Assembly (NCBI GenBank): GCA_002347125.1
Contig: DDXG01000361.1
Coordinates: 1-35,680 of the forward strand
DNA: 35,680 bases
Source of the DNA: Phycisphaerales bacterium UBA2266
GTDB taxonomy: Bacteria; Planctomycetota; Phycisphaerae; Sedimentisphaerales; Anaerobacaceae
Reading direction: 5' to 3'
Part shown: in pieces, positions 9,241 through 17,203 of the stretch
Numbering within the stretch: position 1 is the stretch's first letter
How the letters are laid out: every line of letters begins with the position of its first letter
Notes under the pieces: model-generated
Told to the model about the DNA's origin: nothing
Seen by the model: only the letters and a program-made list of their open reading frames with translations
Databases searched by the model: none
Translations under genes and position numbers: made by a program

Positions 9241-11670
9241 TTACTCGATGATGACCTCCTGGACCCCGGCGGCCCATTCGTCCTGAAGCACGATGTCGAT
9301 GCGAACGGCATCGGTTTCGACGGGTTTGAACTGCACCTCGTTGAAGGTGTCCTTGGCCGTGCCATACGGAGCGCTGTTTTCGACGGGGATGAATCGGCCG
9401 CCCGCATCGCGATAGAGGACCTGCCACGACTTGGGAACGCGGCAGGCGCCGCGGCCTGTGTCATCGAACCAGTAGACTCTGACGCTGGAGAGTCTGTGCC
9501 GCTGGTCCCATTCGAACTTGACCCATTCGGTCACGCCCTTGTGGGGCCAGAAATCGAGTTGCAGGCCCGATGAATCCGCCGAATCGGCCGGGATGATCTG
9601 GTCCTTGATGGCGTCCAGCGAGACGTGAACGAAGGAGGCGGTCGTCTTGCTTGTGTATGTCAGCGTGTCGGCCGGTTTCGGGCGGGCCCCTTCCGGGACC
9701 CGGGCGGGCCAGACGGTCATGGGCGACGACCCACGATGGGCCCAGGCATAGTAGGGTATCGCCGTGAAGGGCCTCTCTCCGTGCGGCATGATGCGGCCGT
9801 CGAGTGTTCGCTTGGCCGTTCGAGCCTGGCCAGTGATGACCATGACGCCGTTGAGCAGGTCGGTCCGGAACTGTGTCTGGAGTGGTGCATCATCCGGGAT
9901 GTACATATCCAGGACCTGTCCGTTGTTGTCGTGGCCTTCCAGACAGTACACCACCGGGCCGCGTTCCAGGGCCACCTTGCCTTTGTTCGGAATGACCTTC
10001 TCATTGGAGATGACCCGGCGGACGGTCATCGGCAGCGACAGTTCCACCACATCTCCCGACGTCCAGGTGCGCCGGATTGGGGCATAGCCGTTGTCTGCCT
10101 TGACCGGGACTGCCTTGCCATTGACACTCAGGACCGCATCGCCGGGTGCCTTATCGCCATAGGCATAGAGGTCGCTGGGAACCGGCATGTTCCGGGCCCA
10201 GCCTGGAATCCGCACCATCAGGGCAAAATCGCCGGTCTTGTCGGATTCGACGCGGATCTTCACGCTGCCGGTCCAGGGATAGTCCGTCTCCTGGCGGATC
10301 GTCACCGTTCGATCGGGCGTGCGGATGACGCCATGGCCGCCGATGAACAGATTCACATAGACGTTGCCGTCCCTGTGGGCATATGCGAGACCCGGGATGG
10401 AGGGGATGAAGCGAGCGACATTGGACGGACAACATGCGCAGCCGAACCAGGGGCTTCGCCCGTGCTGGCCCAGCGATTCGAGCACGTTGGGATAGAAGAA
10501 ACGGTCGCCCTCCATCGAGATGCCCGACAGGGCGGCGTTGTAGAGCGTCCGCTCCAGGACGTCGATGTATCCGGCATCCCCTTTCATCAGGAACATGCGA
10601 TGGTTCCAGAGGATGTTGGCGATGGAGGCGCAGGTCTCGCAATAGGCGGTCATATTCGGCAATTCATAGGCCCCGCCAAAGCCCTCGTGCCCGCCGGCCG
10701 CCCCGATGCCGCCGGTGATGTACAGCTTGGTGTCGACAACGTCCTTCCAGATGGTGTCGATGGCCCGGATATACTCCATGTCGCCGGTCAACGCCGCCAC
10801 GTCGGCCATGCCCGTGTACATGTAGGCGGCGCGGACACTATGGCCGACCGCCTCCGTCTGCTCGACGACGGGGACGTGGTCCTGACCGTAGGCGCCGTAG
10901 AGGCCGCCATTACCGTCAGGGCCACGGCGGCCCTTGCGTCCTCTCTGGTCCAGGAAGAACTTCGCCTGGCTGAGGTATTTCGCGTCGCCGGTGGCCCGAT
11001 AGAGCTTGCACAGCCCGATCTCGATCTCCTGATGACCCGGTGGGTCGGTTCGTCCGTCGGGATGGAACACGTTGCAGACCAGATCGGCGTTCCTAATCGC
11101 CACATCGAGGAATGTCCGGTCGCCGGTTAGCTGGTAGTGAGCAACAGCCGCTTCATACATGTGGCCCATGCAGTACAGCTCGTGGACCCACGGGATATTC
11201 GTCCAACGATTCTCCGGTTGACGCTGCGGGATGGAATAGAACGTGAACAGGTACCCGTCCTGCCACTGGGCCGCGGCCATGACTCTGACCAACTGATCCA
11301 GATACAGCCGGAGCATTCGATCCGGATAGATGGCCAGCGAGTACGCGGCCCCTTCCATGACCTTGTACACGTCCGAATCGTTGAAATGCGTTCCCTCGTG
11401 CTTGCCGGACATCAGGCCCGCGGACTTCTCAAAGTTGCTGATGCGGTCGGTCTCGTCGCATTGCTCAAACGCATACGGGATCGTGATTCGGCGGTTGGTC
11501 TCCAGCCGGGGGCTCCAGAAACGGTCTTCGACCTGCACCTGGTTAAATGGAACGGGGGTGAAATTGTAGTCCTTTGCCACGGGCGATTCAGCGGCCCAAA
11601 CGGCCTCGTTGACAGCCAGAAGACATGCAGCAAAGAACACGGTCGATCGAGCAGACATCTTGCCACTCAT
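9241..11670 (-). CDS. Secreted GH127-family beta-L-arabinofuranosidase-like enzyme
   Basis: An 809-residue protein of the DUF1680/GH127 type, whose characterised members release beta-L-arabinofuranose using a zinc-bound cysteine nucleophile. The zinc site is visible: E345 and C347 in CETC, plus C413 and C414 in CACCPSN, with the Glu-X-Cys and adjacent Cys-Cys arrangement of the family. Other family stretches are WVHELYCMGHMYEA and YITGGIGA. A signal peptide spans about residues 6-27. The last 100 residues resemble a discoidin-like sandwich (WVKFEWDQRHRLSSVRVYWFDD), probably binding carbohydrate. The frame is open to 11760, but ATG 11670 has GGAGG 10 bases upstream and gives the signal peptide. 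It converges on the lyase-like gene. Confidence 0.88.
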   Translation of the reverse strand: MSGKMSARSTVFFAACLLAVNEAVWAAESPVAKDYNFTPVPFNQVQVEDRFWSPRLETNRRITIPYAFEQCDETDRISNFEKSAGLMSGKHEGTHFNDSDVYKVMEGAAYSLAIYPDRMLRLYLDQLVRVMAAAQWQDGYLFTFYSIPQRQPENRWTNIPWVHELYCMGHMYEAAVAHYQLTGDRTFLDVAIRNADLVCNVFHPDGRTDPPGHQEIEIGLCKLYRATGDAKYLSQAKFFLDQRGRKGRRGPDGNGGLYGAYGQDHVPVVEQTEAVGHSVRAAYMYTGMADVAALTGDMEYIRAIDTIWKDVVDTKLYITGGIGAAGGHEGFGGAYELPNMTAYCETCASIANILWNHRMFLMKGDAGYIDVLERTLYNAALSGISMEGDRFFYPNVLESLGQHGRSPWFGCACCPSNVARFIPSIPGLAYAHRDGNVYVNLFIGGHGVIRTPDRTVTIRQETDYPWTGSVKIRVESDKTGDFALMVRIPGWARNMPVPSDLYAYGDKAPGDAVLSVNGKAVPVKADNGYAPIRRTWTSGDVVELSLPMTVRRVISNEKVIPNKGKVALERGPVVYCLEGHDNNGQVLDMYIPDDAPLQTQFRTDLLNGVMVITGQARTAKRTLDGRIMPHGERPFTAIPYYAWAHRGSSPMTVWPARVPEGARPKPADTLTYTSKTTASFVHVSLDAIKDQIIPADSADSSGLQLDFWPHKGVTEWVKFEWDQRHRLSSVRVYWFDDTGRGACRVPKSWQVLYRDAGGRFIPVENSAPYGTAKDTFNEVQFKPVETDAVRIDIVLQDEWAAGVQEVIIE

Positions 11671-11719
11671 CAAGAACGAGCCTCCAGAAGAACAGTCCTT
11701 GCGAATAACCAGCGGGCCT

Positions 11720-11748
11720 ATCATACCGGCTCTCACGGCCTGTGAGAA
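11720..11748 (-). promoter_or_regulatory. Candidate sigma-70 promoter of the GH127 gene
   Basis: On the minus strand TTCTCA (11748-11743, 4 of 6) and TATGAT (11725-11720, 5 of 6) are 17 bases apart. The predicted transcript begins near 11713, about 43 bases before the ATG at 11670. Its -35 box and spacer are occupied by a perfect inverted repeat. Confidence 0.45.
11731..11747. promoter_or_regulatory. Perfect inverted repeat, candidate operator
   Basis: TCTCAC-N5-GTGAGA is a 6-base perfect dyad with a 5-base centre. It covers the -35 box and spacer of the predicted GH127 promoter, where a bound repressor would block polymerase. No regulator gene is adjacent. Confidence 0.4.
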
Positions 11749-11803
11749 GCTCGCGGGCATATTGCCGCTGCGAAAAGGGCTGGGCGCGGCGCCGGCGGCT
11801 TCG

Positions 11804-11809
11804 TATAAT
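11804..11809 (+). promoter_or_regulatory. Candidate -10 box for the C45-type hydrolase gene
   Basis: A perfect TATAAT lies about 45 bases before the ATG at 11854. The -35 region 17 bases upstream (TGGGCG) is poor, so activation or chance are both possible. Confidence 0.3.
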
Positions 11810-11853
11810 GGCGTTGACTGGCTGGGGCCCTGGTCCTTTTAAGGAGTCGCACA

Positions 11854-13020
11854 ATGGCATTTCGCAGATACCGCACGAGCGTTCTTTGCCTGATCATTGT
11901 CCTGCTGTCGGTCCCGGTGGTCGGGGCCGTCGAGCCGATCCGTACGCTCATTGCCACGCAGGGCAAGGGCTACCTGGAGACGGTCGATGGCTACCGCGTG
12001 CTGCACCTCAAAGGCACGCCCGATGAGATGGGTTATCAGCACGGGGTCCTGCTCAAGGACGCAATCCACACGAATGTCAACTTCCTTCTGGGGGCCCCGG
12101 ACTCGCAGGAGACCGTCGAGTTTCGCGGGGTGCAGGTTCCGCGTTCGGCCGTCGCGGGGATGCTCTCATCGGCTTTCGCGGGCAAGATTCCCCAGCGTTT
12201 CGTCGATGAGATGAAGGCCCTGGCCCGCGGGGCCGAGATACCCGAATGGAAGATCGTCGGCACCAACCTGATCCCCGAACTGATGCACTGCAGCGGGTTC
12301 GCCCTGCTGAAGGAGGCAACGGCCGAGGGAAAGCTCTACCACGGCCGGGTTCTGGATTACGGCGTCGATATGCGATTTCAGGACCACGCGGTGTTGATCA
12401 TCCAGGAGCCGGACGGGGGTATTCCATTTGTCAACGTGTCGTATGCCGGCTTCATCGGTTCGGTCACGGGCATGAATATGCGGCAGGTCAGTATCGGCGA
12501 GATGGGTGGCGGGGGTGTGGGTCAGTGGGATGGCATCCCCATGGCGTTTCTGGTTCGGATGGTGTTGTCCGACGCCAAGACGCTCGACGAGGCCATCGGC
12601 GTATTTGAGAATAACAAGCGGACGTGCGAATACTATTACGTGATCGCCGACGCGAAGACCAACTCGGCGGTGGGCATAAAGGCTGTGCCGGAGAAGGTGG
12701 AGATTATCCGGCCGGGTGAGCATCACGAACTGCTGCCCCATCCGGTGAAGAACACGGTGCTGATGTCCGCCGATGAGCGATATCGCAATCTGTCCAGGCT
12801 CGTCGCTGAAAGCTACGGCCGGTTCACGCAGGAGTCAGCCATCCGTCTGATGGACGCCCCGGTCGCCATGCGGTCTAATCTGCACAACGCCCTGATGGTC
12901 CCGGAAGACGGGATCATCCATGTGGCCAACGCGGACGTCCAGGGCAATCCGGCGTGGAAGCAGAAATACTACCGTTTCGACATCAGGAAGCTGATCGCCA
13001 CGCGGCCGGACACCCAATGA
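11854..13020 (+). CDS. Secreted C45-type Ntn hydrolase or acyltransferase
   Basis: A 388-residue protein of the C45 autoproteolytic family, related to isopenicillin N acyltransferase. Members cut themselves to expose an N-terminal Cys that attacks amide bonds. The likely nucleophile is C146 in LMHCSGFAL, followed by the family's strand pattern ending GKLYHGRVLDYG and later YAGFIGSVTGMN. The N-terminal part contains the GTPDEMGYQHG motif typical of the propeptide region. A signal peptide (residues 8-25) points to export. AAGGAG lies 9 bases before the ATG. It diverges from GH127 and is followed by a stem-loop and then pntAA. Bacterial members often have unknown amide substrates; no specific one can be assigned. 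Confidence 0.82.
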   Translation: MAFRRYRTSVLCLIIVLLSVPVVGAVEPIRTLIATQGKGYLETVDGYRVLHLKGTPDEMGYQHGVLLKDAIHTNVNFLLGAPDSQETVEFRGVQVPRSAVAGMLSSAFAGKIPQRFVDEMKALARGAEIPEWKIVGTNLIPELMHCSGFALLKEATAEGKLYHGRVLDYGVDMRFQDHAVLIIQEPDGGIPFVNVSYAGFIGSVTGMNMRQVSIGEMGGGGVGQWDGIPMAFLVRMVLSDAKTLDEAIGVFENNKRTCEYYYVIADAKTNSAVGIKAVPEKVEIIRPGEHHELLPHPVKNTVLMSADERYRNLSRLVAESYGRFTQESAIRLMDAPVAMRSNLHNALMVPEDGIIHVANADVQGNPAWKQKYYRFDIRKLIATRPDTQ

Positions 13021-13021
13021 A

Positions 13022-13059
13022 CCTTGCGGGCGCTCGGCCACGCAGGGGCGCCGGCAAGG
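13022..13059 (+). terminator. Strong stem-loop after the C45 gene, possible terminator
   Basis: Directly after the TGA at 13018-13020, CCTTGC-G-GGCGC (13022-13033) pairs with GCGCC-G-GCAAGG (13048-13059). This gives an 11-base-pair stem with one G-G mismatch and a 14-base loop. No clean T-run follows, so termination may be factor-dependent; it could also act in the pntAA leader. Confidence 0.4.
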
Positions 13060-13108
13060 AGGGCGTTGTCGGGGCGGGCTTTGATTTGACAACGTGCAAG
13101 GAGTGTGA

Positions 13109-14257
13109 ATGAGGTTGTTCTTTGCCAGAGAGACCGACCCGCAGGAGACACGGGCCCCCCTGCTGCCGACCGATGCGGCCACGCTGACTAAACTCGGCGC
13201 GGAAATCGTCGTCCAGGCGGGGATGGGGCAGTCCATTCACGTCGAGGACGACGAGTATGAGCGGGCCGGAGCCAGGCTATCGACGGACCGATTGATGGCG
13301 ATGACCGGCGCTGAGATGGTCCTTCGGATGGGCATCCCGCCTGCCGAGGATATTTCGCTGCTGGTCGAAGGCTGTATTCACGTCAGCCTCCTGGACCCGT
13401 TCAACAACAGTGATGCGATCAGGCAACTGGCCCAGCGCAAGGTCAGCGCGATCAGCCTGGACATGATTCCCCGCACGACCCTCGCCCAGAAGATGGACGT
13501 GCTCAGTTCCCAGGCGAATCTCGCCGGTTATGTCGCGGTGATGCTGGCGGCCGAGCGGCTCAACAGGATACTGCCCATGATGATGACTCCCGCCGGAACG
13601 ATCCAGCCGGCCCGCGTGTTCATCATCGGCGCCGGCGTCGCGGGCCTTCAGGCCATCGCCACCGCACGGCGTCTCGGCGCGAGGGTGGATGCGTTCGATG
13701 TTCGCCCCGAGGCCCATGAGCAGATTCGCTCGCTCGGCGCCAAACCGCTGGTCGTCGAGCTCGGACAGACCGGGCAGACCAGGGACGGCTACGCCAGACA
13801 GTTGACCGAGGAACAACTGGCCGCTCAGCGCCAGGCGATGGCCAAACAGTGCGCCCAGTCCGATATTGTCATCACCACCGCCAAGGTCTTCGGCCGCAAG
13901 GCCCCTGTGATTGTGACCAATGAAATGCTCGACGGCATGAAGCCGGGCAGTATCGTCGTGGATCTGGCCGTCGAGGCCGGGGGTAACGTCGAGGCATCGC
14001 GACTCGGGCGGGAGATCGATCGCAAGGGCGTGATGATCCTCGGACTGCCCGAGTTGCAGCGCCGCGTGCCGGTTCCCGCCAGCGCCATGTTCTCGAGTAA
14101 TCTCTGCAATTTCGTTCAGCATTTCTGGGACAAGACCGCCGGGCACCTCGTGCTGAACCGGGACAATGAGATCATTGCAGGCTGCCTGATAACACACAAC
14201 GGCCAAGTCGTACACCCAGCCGTTAAGGAGTCGTTGGTCGTCAGTCGTGAGCCGTAG
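13109..14257 (+). CDS. pntAA: NAD(P) transhydrogenase alpha subunit, soluble NAD(H)-binding part
   Basis: A 382-residue domain I of the proton-translocating transhydrogenase, which moves hydride between NADH and NADP+ using the proton gradient. The Rossmann motif IIGAGVAGLQAIATARRLGA spans 172-191 and is followed by FDVRPEAHEQ. The family segment MDVLSSQANLAGYVAV (129-144) precedes it, with the Arg of DMIPRTT and the Asp of KMDV in their usual places. Here the alpha chain is split, with the membrane part encoded separately by pntAB, as in many bacteria. AAGGAG lies before ATG 13109. The final eight residues (SLVVSREP) are encoded by a heptamer repeat that also contains the stop codon, so this tail is probably non-essential. 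Confidence 0.95.
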   Translation: MRLFFARETDPQETRAPLLPTDAATLTKLGAEIVVQAGMGQSIHVEDDEYERAGARLSTDRLMAMTGAEMVLRMGIPPAEDISLLVEGCIHVSLLDPFNNSDAIRQLAQRKVSAISLDMIPRTTLAQKMDVLSSQANLAGYVAVMLAAERLNRILPMMMTPAGTIQPARVFIIGAGVAGLQAIATARRLGARVDAFDVRPEAHEQIRSLGAKPLVVELGQTGQTRDGYARQLTEEQLAAQRQAMAKQCAQSDIVITTAKVFGRKAPVIVTNEMLDGMKPGSIVVDLAVEAGGNVEASRLGREIDRKGVMILGLPELQRRVPVPASAMFSSNLCNFVQHFWDKTAGHLVLNRDNEIIAGCLITHNGQVVHPAVKESLVVSREP

Positions 14258-14279
14258 GTCATGGGTCACGAGTCGTCAC
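14231..14279. repeat. Seven-copy degenerate 7-base tandem repeat
   Basis: The stretch reads tcgttgg, tcgtcag, tcgtgag, ccgtagg, tcatggg, tcacgag, tcgtcac: seven consecutive heptamers with consensus close to TCGTNAG. It spans the pntAA stop codon (14255-14257) and ends just before the pntAB ribosome-binding site. It resembles heptamer low-complexity DNA I associate with planctomycete intergenic regions. Confidence 0.7.
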
Positions 14280-14297
14280 AAAGGAGATCACACACTT

Positions 14298-14606
14298 ATG
14301 GATGCCGCCGCAATATCGTTGTTGTTCTTCGTATTCGTGCTTGCGATGTTCCTCGGCGTTGAGCTGATCCGCAAGGTGCCGTCCCAGCTTCACACACCGC
14401 TGATGTCCGGATCGAACGCGATTTCGGGCGTTACGATTGTCGGGGCGCTGATTGTATCGGGCCGGGGCGGCCATGAGACGGTCACTACCGTACTGGCGAC
14501 CCTGGCGGTCATGTTCGCCATGATCAACGTCGTTGGGGGCTATCTGGTGACAGATCGCATGTTGGAAATGTTCAAGAGCAAGGACAGCAAGGGGGCCAGG
14601 CCGTGA
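14298..14606 (+). CDS. pntAB: NAD(P) transhydrogenase alpha subunit, membrane part
   Basis: A 102-residue integral membrane protein forming part of the proton channel (domain II) of transhydrogenase. Three hydrophobic helices are visible: ISLLFFVFVLAMFLGVELI, the VTIVGALIVSG region, and VLATLAVMFAMINVVGGYLV. The signature PSQLHTPLMSGSNAISG links the first two and is typical of the family. The frame is open to 14247 through the heptamer repeat, but the real start is ATG 14298 with AAGGAG at 14281-14286. The stop overlaps the GTG start of pntB (GTGA), indicating translational coupling. Confidence 0.93.
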   Translation: MDAAAISLLFFVFVLAMFLGVELIRKVPSQLHTPLMSGSNAISGVTIVGALIVSGRGGHETVTTVLATLAVMFAMINVVGGYLVTDRMLEMFKSKDSKGARP

Positions 14607-16015
14607 GTGCGGAACTGATCCGAGGACTCTGTTACATCGCGGCGTCGATACTGTTCATATTCGGGCTCAAGATGCTGGGCTCGCCGCACACCGCCCGCAA
14701 AGGCAACCTCGTCTCGGCCCTGGGGATGCTTGTGGCGATCGCCGCCACGCTGACGGCCATGCCGCAGGCGAAGTGGCTGTGGGTCATTGCGGGAGCAGGC
14801 GCCGGCTCGATCATCGGGGCCCTGGCGGCGCGGCTGGTGAAGATGACCTCGATGCCGGAGATGGTGGGACTGTTCAACGGCTTTGGCGGGCTGGCGAGCC
14901 TGCTGGTGGGCTGGTCGGAGTATCACGGCAAGTGGGCCGCAGCCGAGCCGACCACATTGTTTACCGTGATCGCCATCTTCCTTACGGTGCTGATCGGGGC
15001 CGTCACGTTCTCCGGCAGCGTCGTCGCATTCGGCAAGTTATCCGGGACCATCACGGGCAGACCCATTCTGTACAAGGGCCAGAACATTGCCAACGGCCTG
15101 ATTCTCGCGGCGTTGCTCGCGCTGGGCGTGTACTTCATTACCCGACCACTTGACCAGCTCGGCCCGGCGGACCTTCGATATACCTATGCGACGCTGCTGG
15201 CCGTCATTGCGCTGGCGCTGACGCTCGGCGTGCTCTCAACAATTCCCATCGGGGGCGCCGATATGCCGGTGGTCATCTGCCTGCTCAACAGCTATTCGGG
15301 GCTGGCGGCGTGCGCGGCTGGTTTCGTCATCGCCAACAACGTCCTGATTGTCTCGGGCTCGCTGGTGGGGGCCTCCGGCCTTATCCTTACGAAGATCATG
15401 TGCAAGGCCATGAACCGCTCCCTGGCGAACGTCCTGTTCAGCGGTTTCGGCTCGGCCGCCGGCGGCAAGAGCGCCTCGTATCAGGGCCAGGCCAATCCCA
15501 TCAGCGTCGAGGATGCCTACCTCATTCTTGAAGCGGCCCGCAGCGTGGTATTCGTGCCCGGTTACGGCATGGCGGCGGCCCAGGCCCAACACGCCGTCCG
15601 CGAACTGGGTGACCTGCTCATAGGCAACGATGCAGAAGTCCGCTATTGTATCCATCCCGTGGCCGGACGCATGCCCGGACACATGAACGTCCTGCTGGCC
15701 GAGGCGAACGTGCCGTACGAACTGCTCGTCGAGCCGCAGGACGTCAACCCCGCCATGGAAACAGTGGATGTCGCCATCGTTATCGGCGCCAACGATGTGG
15801 TCAACCCAGCCGCCAAGGAAGATGCCAACAGCCCGCTGTGGGGCATGCCCATTATCGAGGTCGACCGCGCCAGGACATGCATCGTACTCAAACGCTCGCT
15901 CAACCCCGGATTTGCGGGAGTGGACAATCCATTGTTCTTCCGTGAGAACACACGGATGCTCTTCGGCGACGCCAAGGTGTCCATCACGGGGCTGGTTTCG
16001 CAATTCAAGGGATAG
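14603..16015 (+). CDS. pntB: NAD(P) transhydrogenase beta subunit
   Basis: A 470-residue subunit with membrane helices in about residues 1-265 and the NADP(H)-binding domain III in the rest. The second domain contains the nucleotide-binding VPGYGMAAAQAQHAVRELG and IHPVAGRMPGHMNVLLAEA, followed by IVIGANDVVNPAA, all hallmark PntB stretches. The start is GTG at 14603, overlapping the pntAB stop by three bases. The complete pnt set could supply NADPH from NADH made by the facing TCA cluster. It ends 4 bases from the gltA stop on the opposite strand. Confidence 0.96.
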   Translation: MSAELIRGLCYIAASILFIFGLKMLGSPHTARKGNLVSALGMLVAIAATLTAMPQAKWLWVIAGAGAGSIIGALAARLVKMTSMPEMVGLFNGFGGLASLLVGWSEYHGKWAAAEPTTLFTVIAIFLTVLIGAVTFSGSVVAFGKLSGTITGRPILYKGQNIANGLILAALLALGVYFITRPLDQLGPADLRYTYATLLAVIALALTLGVLSTIPIGGADMPVVICLLNSYSGLAACAAGFVIANNVLIVSGSLVGASGLILTKIMCKAMNRSLANVLFSGFGSAAGGKSASYQGQANPISVEDAYLILEAARSVVFVPGYGMAAAQAQHAVRELGDLLIGNDAEVRYCIHPVAGRMPGHMNVLLAEANVPYELLVEPQDVNPAMETVDVAIVIGANDVVNPAAKEDANSPLWGMPIIEVDRARTCIVLKRSLNPGFAGVDNPLFFRENTRMLFGDAKVSITGLVSQFKG

Positions 16016-16019
16016 CCCG

Positions 16020-17165
16020 CTATGCCCGTTCGTTCAGAGGGACCCACGCTCTGGGCTCGGGCCCCACGTACAGGGCCCTGGGCCGGTAGAGGCGGTTGTC
16101 CTTGCGCTGTTCAAGAATGTGGGCCAGCCAGCCGGACGCGCGCGACGCCGCGAAGATCGGAGTGAACAGGTCGCGCGGGATTCCCAGCATTGAGTAGACG
16201 GCCCCCGAGAAGAAGTCGACGTTCGGATAGATGGGCTTGTCCTTTTCCTCCATGCGTTTGCGGAAGCCGGCTTCGATCTTCTTGAGGAAATCGTAGAGTC
16301 TTCGGTCGCCCCGTTGCTCGCACAGGTCCAACAGCATTTGCTCCATGACGATGGCACGCGGGTCCTTGGCCTTGTAGACACGATGGCCCATGCCCATGAC
16401 CTTGCCGTGCGCGGCGAGGGTCTTATCGAGCCAGGGCTCGATGTTGTCTATCGAGCCGATCTCATCGACCATATCCATCACACGCTCGTTGGCGCCGCCG
16501 TGGAGGAAGCCGGCCAGCGCACCGATGGCGGCCGAGACGCTGCAGTAGCAGGTCGAGAACGTCGCCGCCACCACGCGGGCCGTGAAAGTGGAGGCGTTGA
16601 ACCCGTGCTCGGCGTGCAGGACCAGAGCCGTGTCCATGATGCGCCCCTCCTGCTCGGACGGCTCCTCTCCCCGTAGCAGATACAGGAAGTTCGCGCCGGA
16701 TGACAGGTCCGGCCGCGATGGCAGATAGGGCCTGCCCTCGCGGAATCGCTGGTAGGTGGCCAGCACGGTGGACAGCTGCGCAATCTGGTGCATCGTGCGG
16801 CGGCAGTTGCACGTCGCAGAATGTCGGATCTGATGCTCGACCGTGCCGCTGAGATACGCAATCACGGATTGCAGCAGTTCCATGGGCAGGCCCGCCGGCG
16901 GAAAATCGCGGACCATGGCCTGGACGGGGGGCTTGAGTTCGCGGCTGCCGCGCATGCGGGCCGTGAAGTCCGCCAACTCGTCCGCCGTGGGCAGCTTCTC
17001 GTACAGCAGCAGATAGGTCGTCTCCTCGAACGAGGAGTGCCTCGCAAGGTCTTCAATGGAGTAGCCGCGATAGTAGAGTTTGCCGCCGACACCGTCAATC
17101 CGGCAGATCTCGGACTCGGCAGCGATGACGCCTTCGAGGCCCTTGGCGTAGGTTGTCTCAGTCAT
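16020..17165 (-). CDS. gltA: Citrate synthase
   Basis: A 381-residue citrate synthase, condensing oxaloacetate with acetyl-CoA to start the TCA cycle. It has the short form usual for the Gram-positive/archaeal-like type. Catalytic residues are H222 (LHGGANE), H261 (GMGHRVYK) and D317 (PNVDFFSG); H187 lies in LHAEHGFNAST. Residues 109-125 (around HQIRHSATCNC) are unusually His- and Cys-rich compared with the DPE-type loop I expect there. I chose ATG 17165, which has GGAGA 7 bases upstream, over an upstream ATG at 17186. It is the last gene of the minus-strand TCA cluster, 38 bases after the sucB stop. A 2-methylcitrate synthase activity cannot be excluded, but the context argues for citrate synthase. 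Confidence 0.93.
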   Translation of the reverse strand: MTETTYAKGLEGVIAAESEICRIDGVGGKLYYRGYSIEDLARHSSFEETTYLLLYEKLPTADELADFTARMRGSRELKPPVQAMVRDFPPAGLPMELLQSVIAYLSGTVEHQIRHSATCNCRRTMHQIAQLSTVLATYQRFREGRPYLPSRPDLSSGANFLYLLRGEEPSEQEGRIMDTALVLHAEHGFNASTFTARVVAATFSTCYCSVSAAIGALAGFLHGGANERVMDMVDEIGSIDNIEPWLDKTLAAHGKVMGMGHRVYKAKDPRAIVMEQMLLDLCEQRGDRRLYDFLKKIEAGFRKRMEEKDKPIYPNVDFFSGAVYSMLGIPRDLFTPIFAASRASGWLAHILEQRKDNRLYRPRALYVGPEPRAWVPLNERA

Positions 17166-17203
17166 GATCGTGTCTCCGGTATACAAGGCTATGTGTTGTG
17201 CGA

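Noticed and set aside
9625..11130. 501-codon plus-strand open frame across the GH127 gene
   Set aside because: Antisense shadow of a gene with an intact zinc-cysteine site and signal peptide; composition is that of reversed codons.
13086..13091. TTGACA upstream of pntAA
   Set aside because: A -10 box at normal spacing would fall on the start codon at 13109, and a ribosome-binding site already occupies the space between.
16009..16027. Small inverted repeat between the pntB and gltA stops, possible bidirectional terminator
   Set aside because: The stem is short with a bulge and a tight loop, and there is no T-run on either strand.
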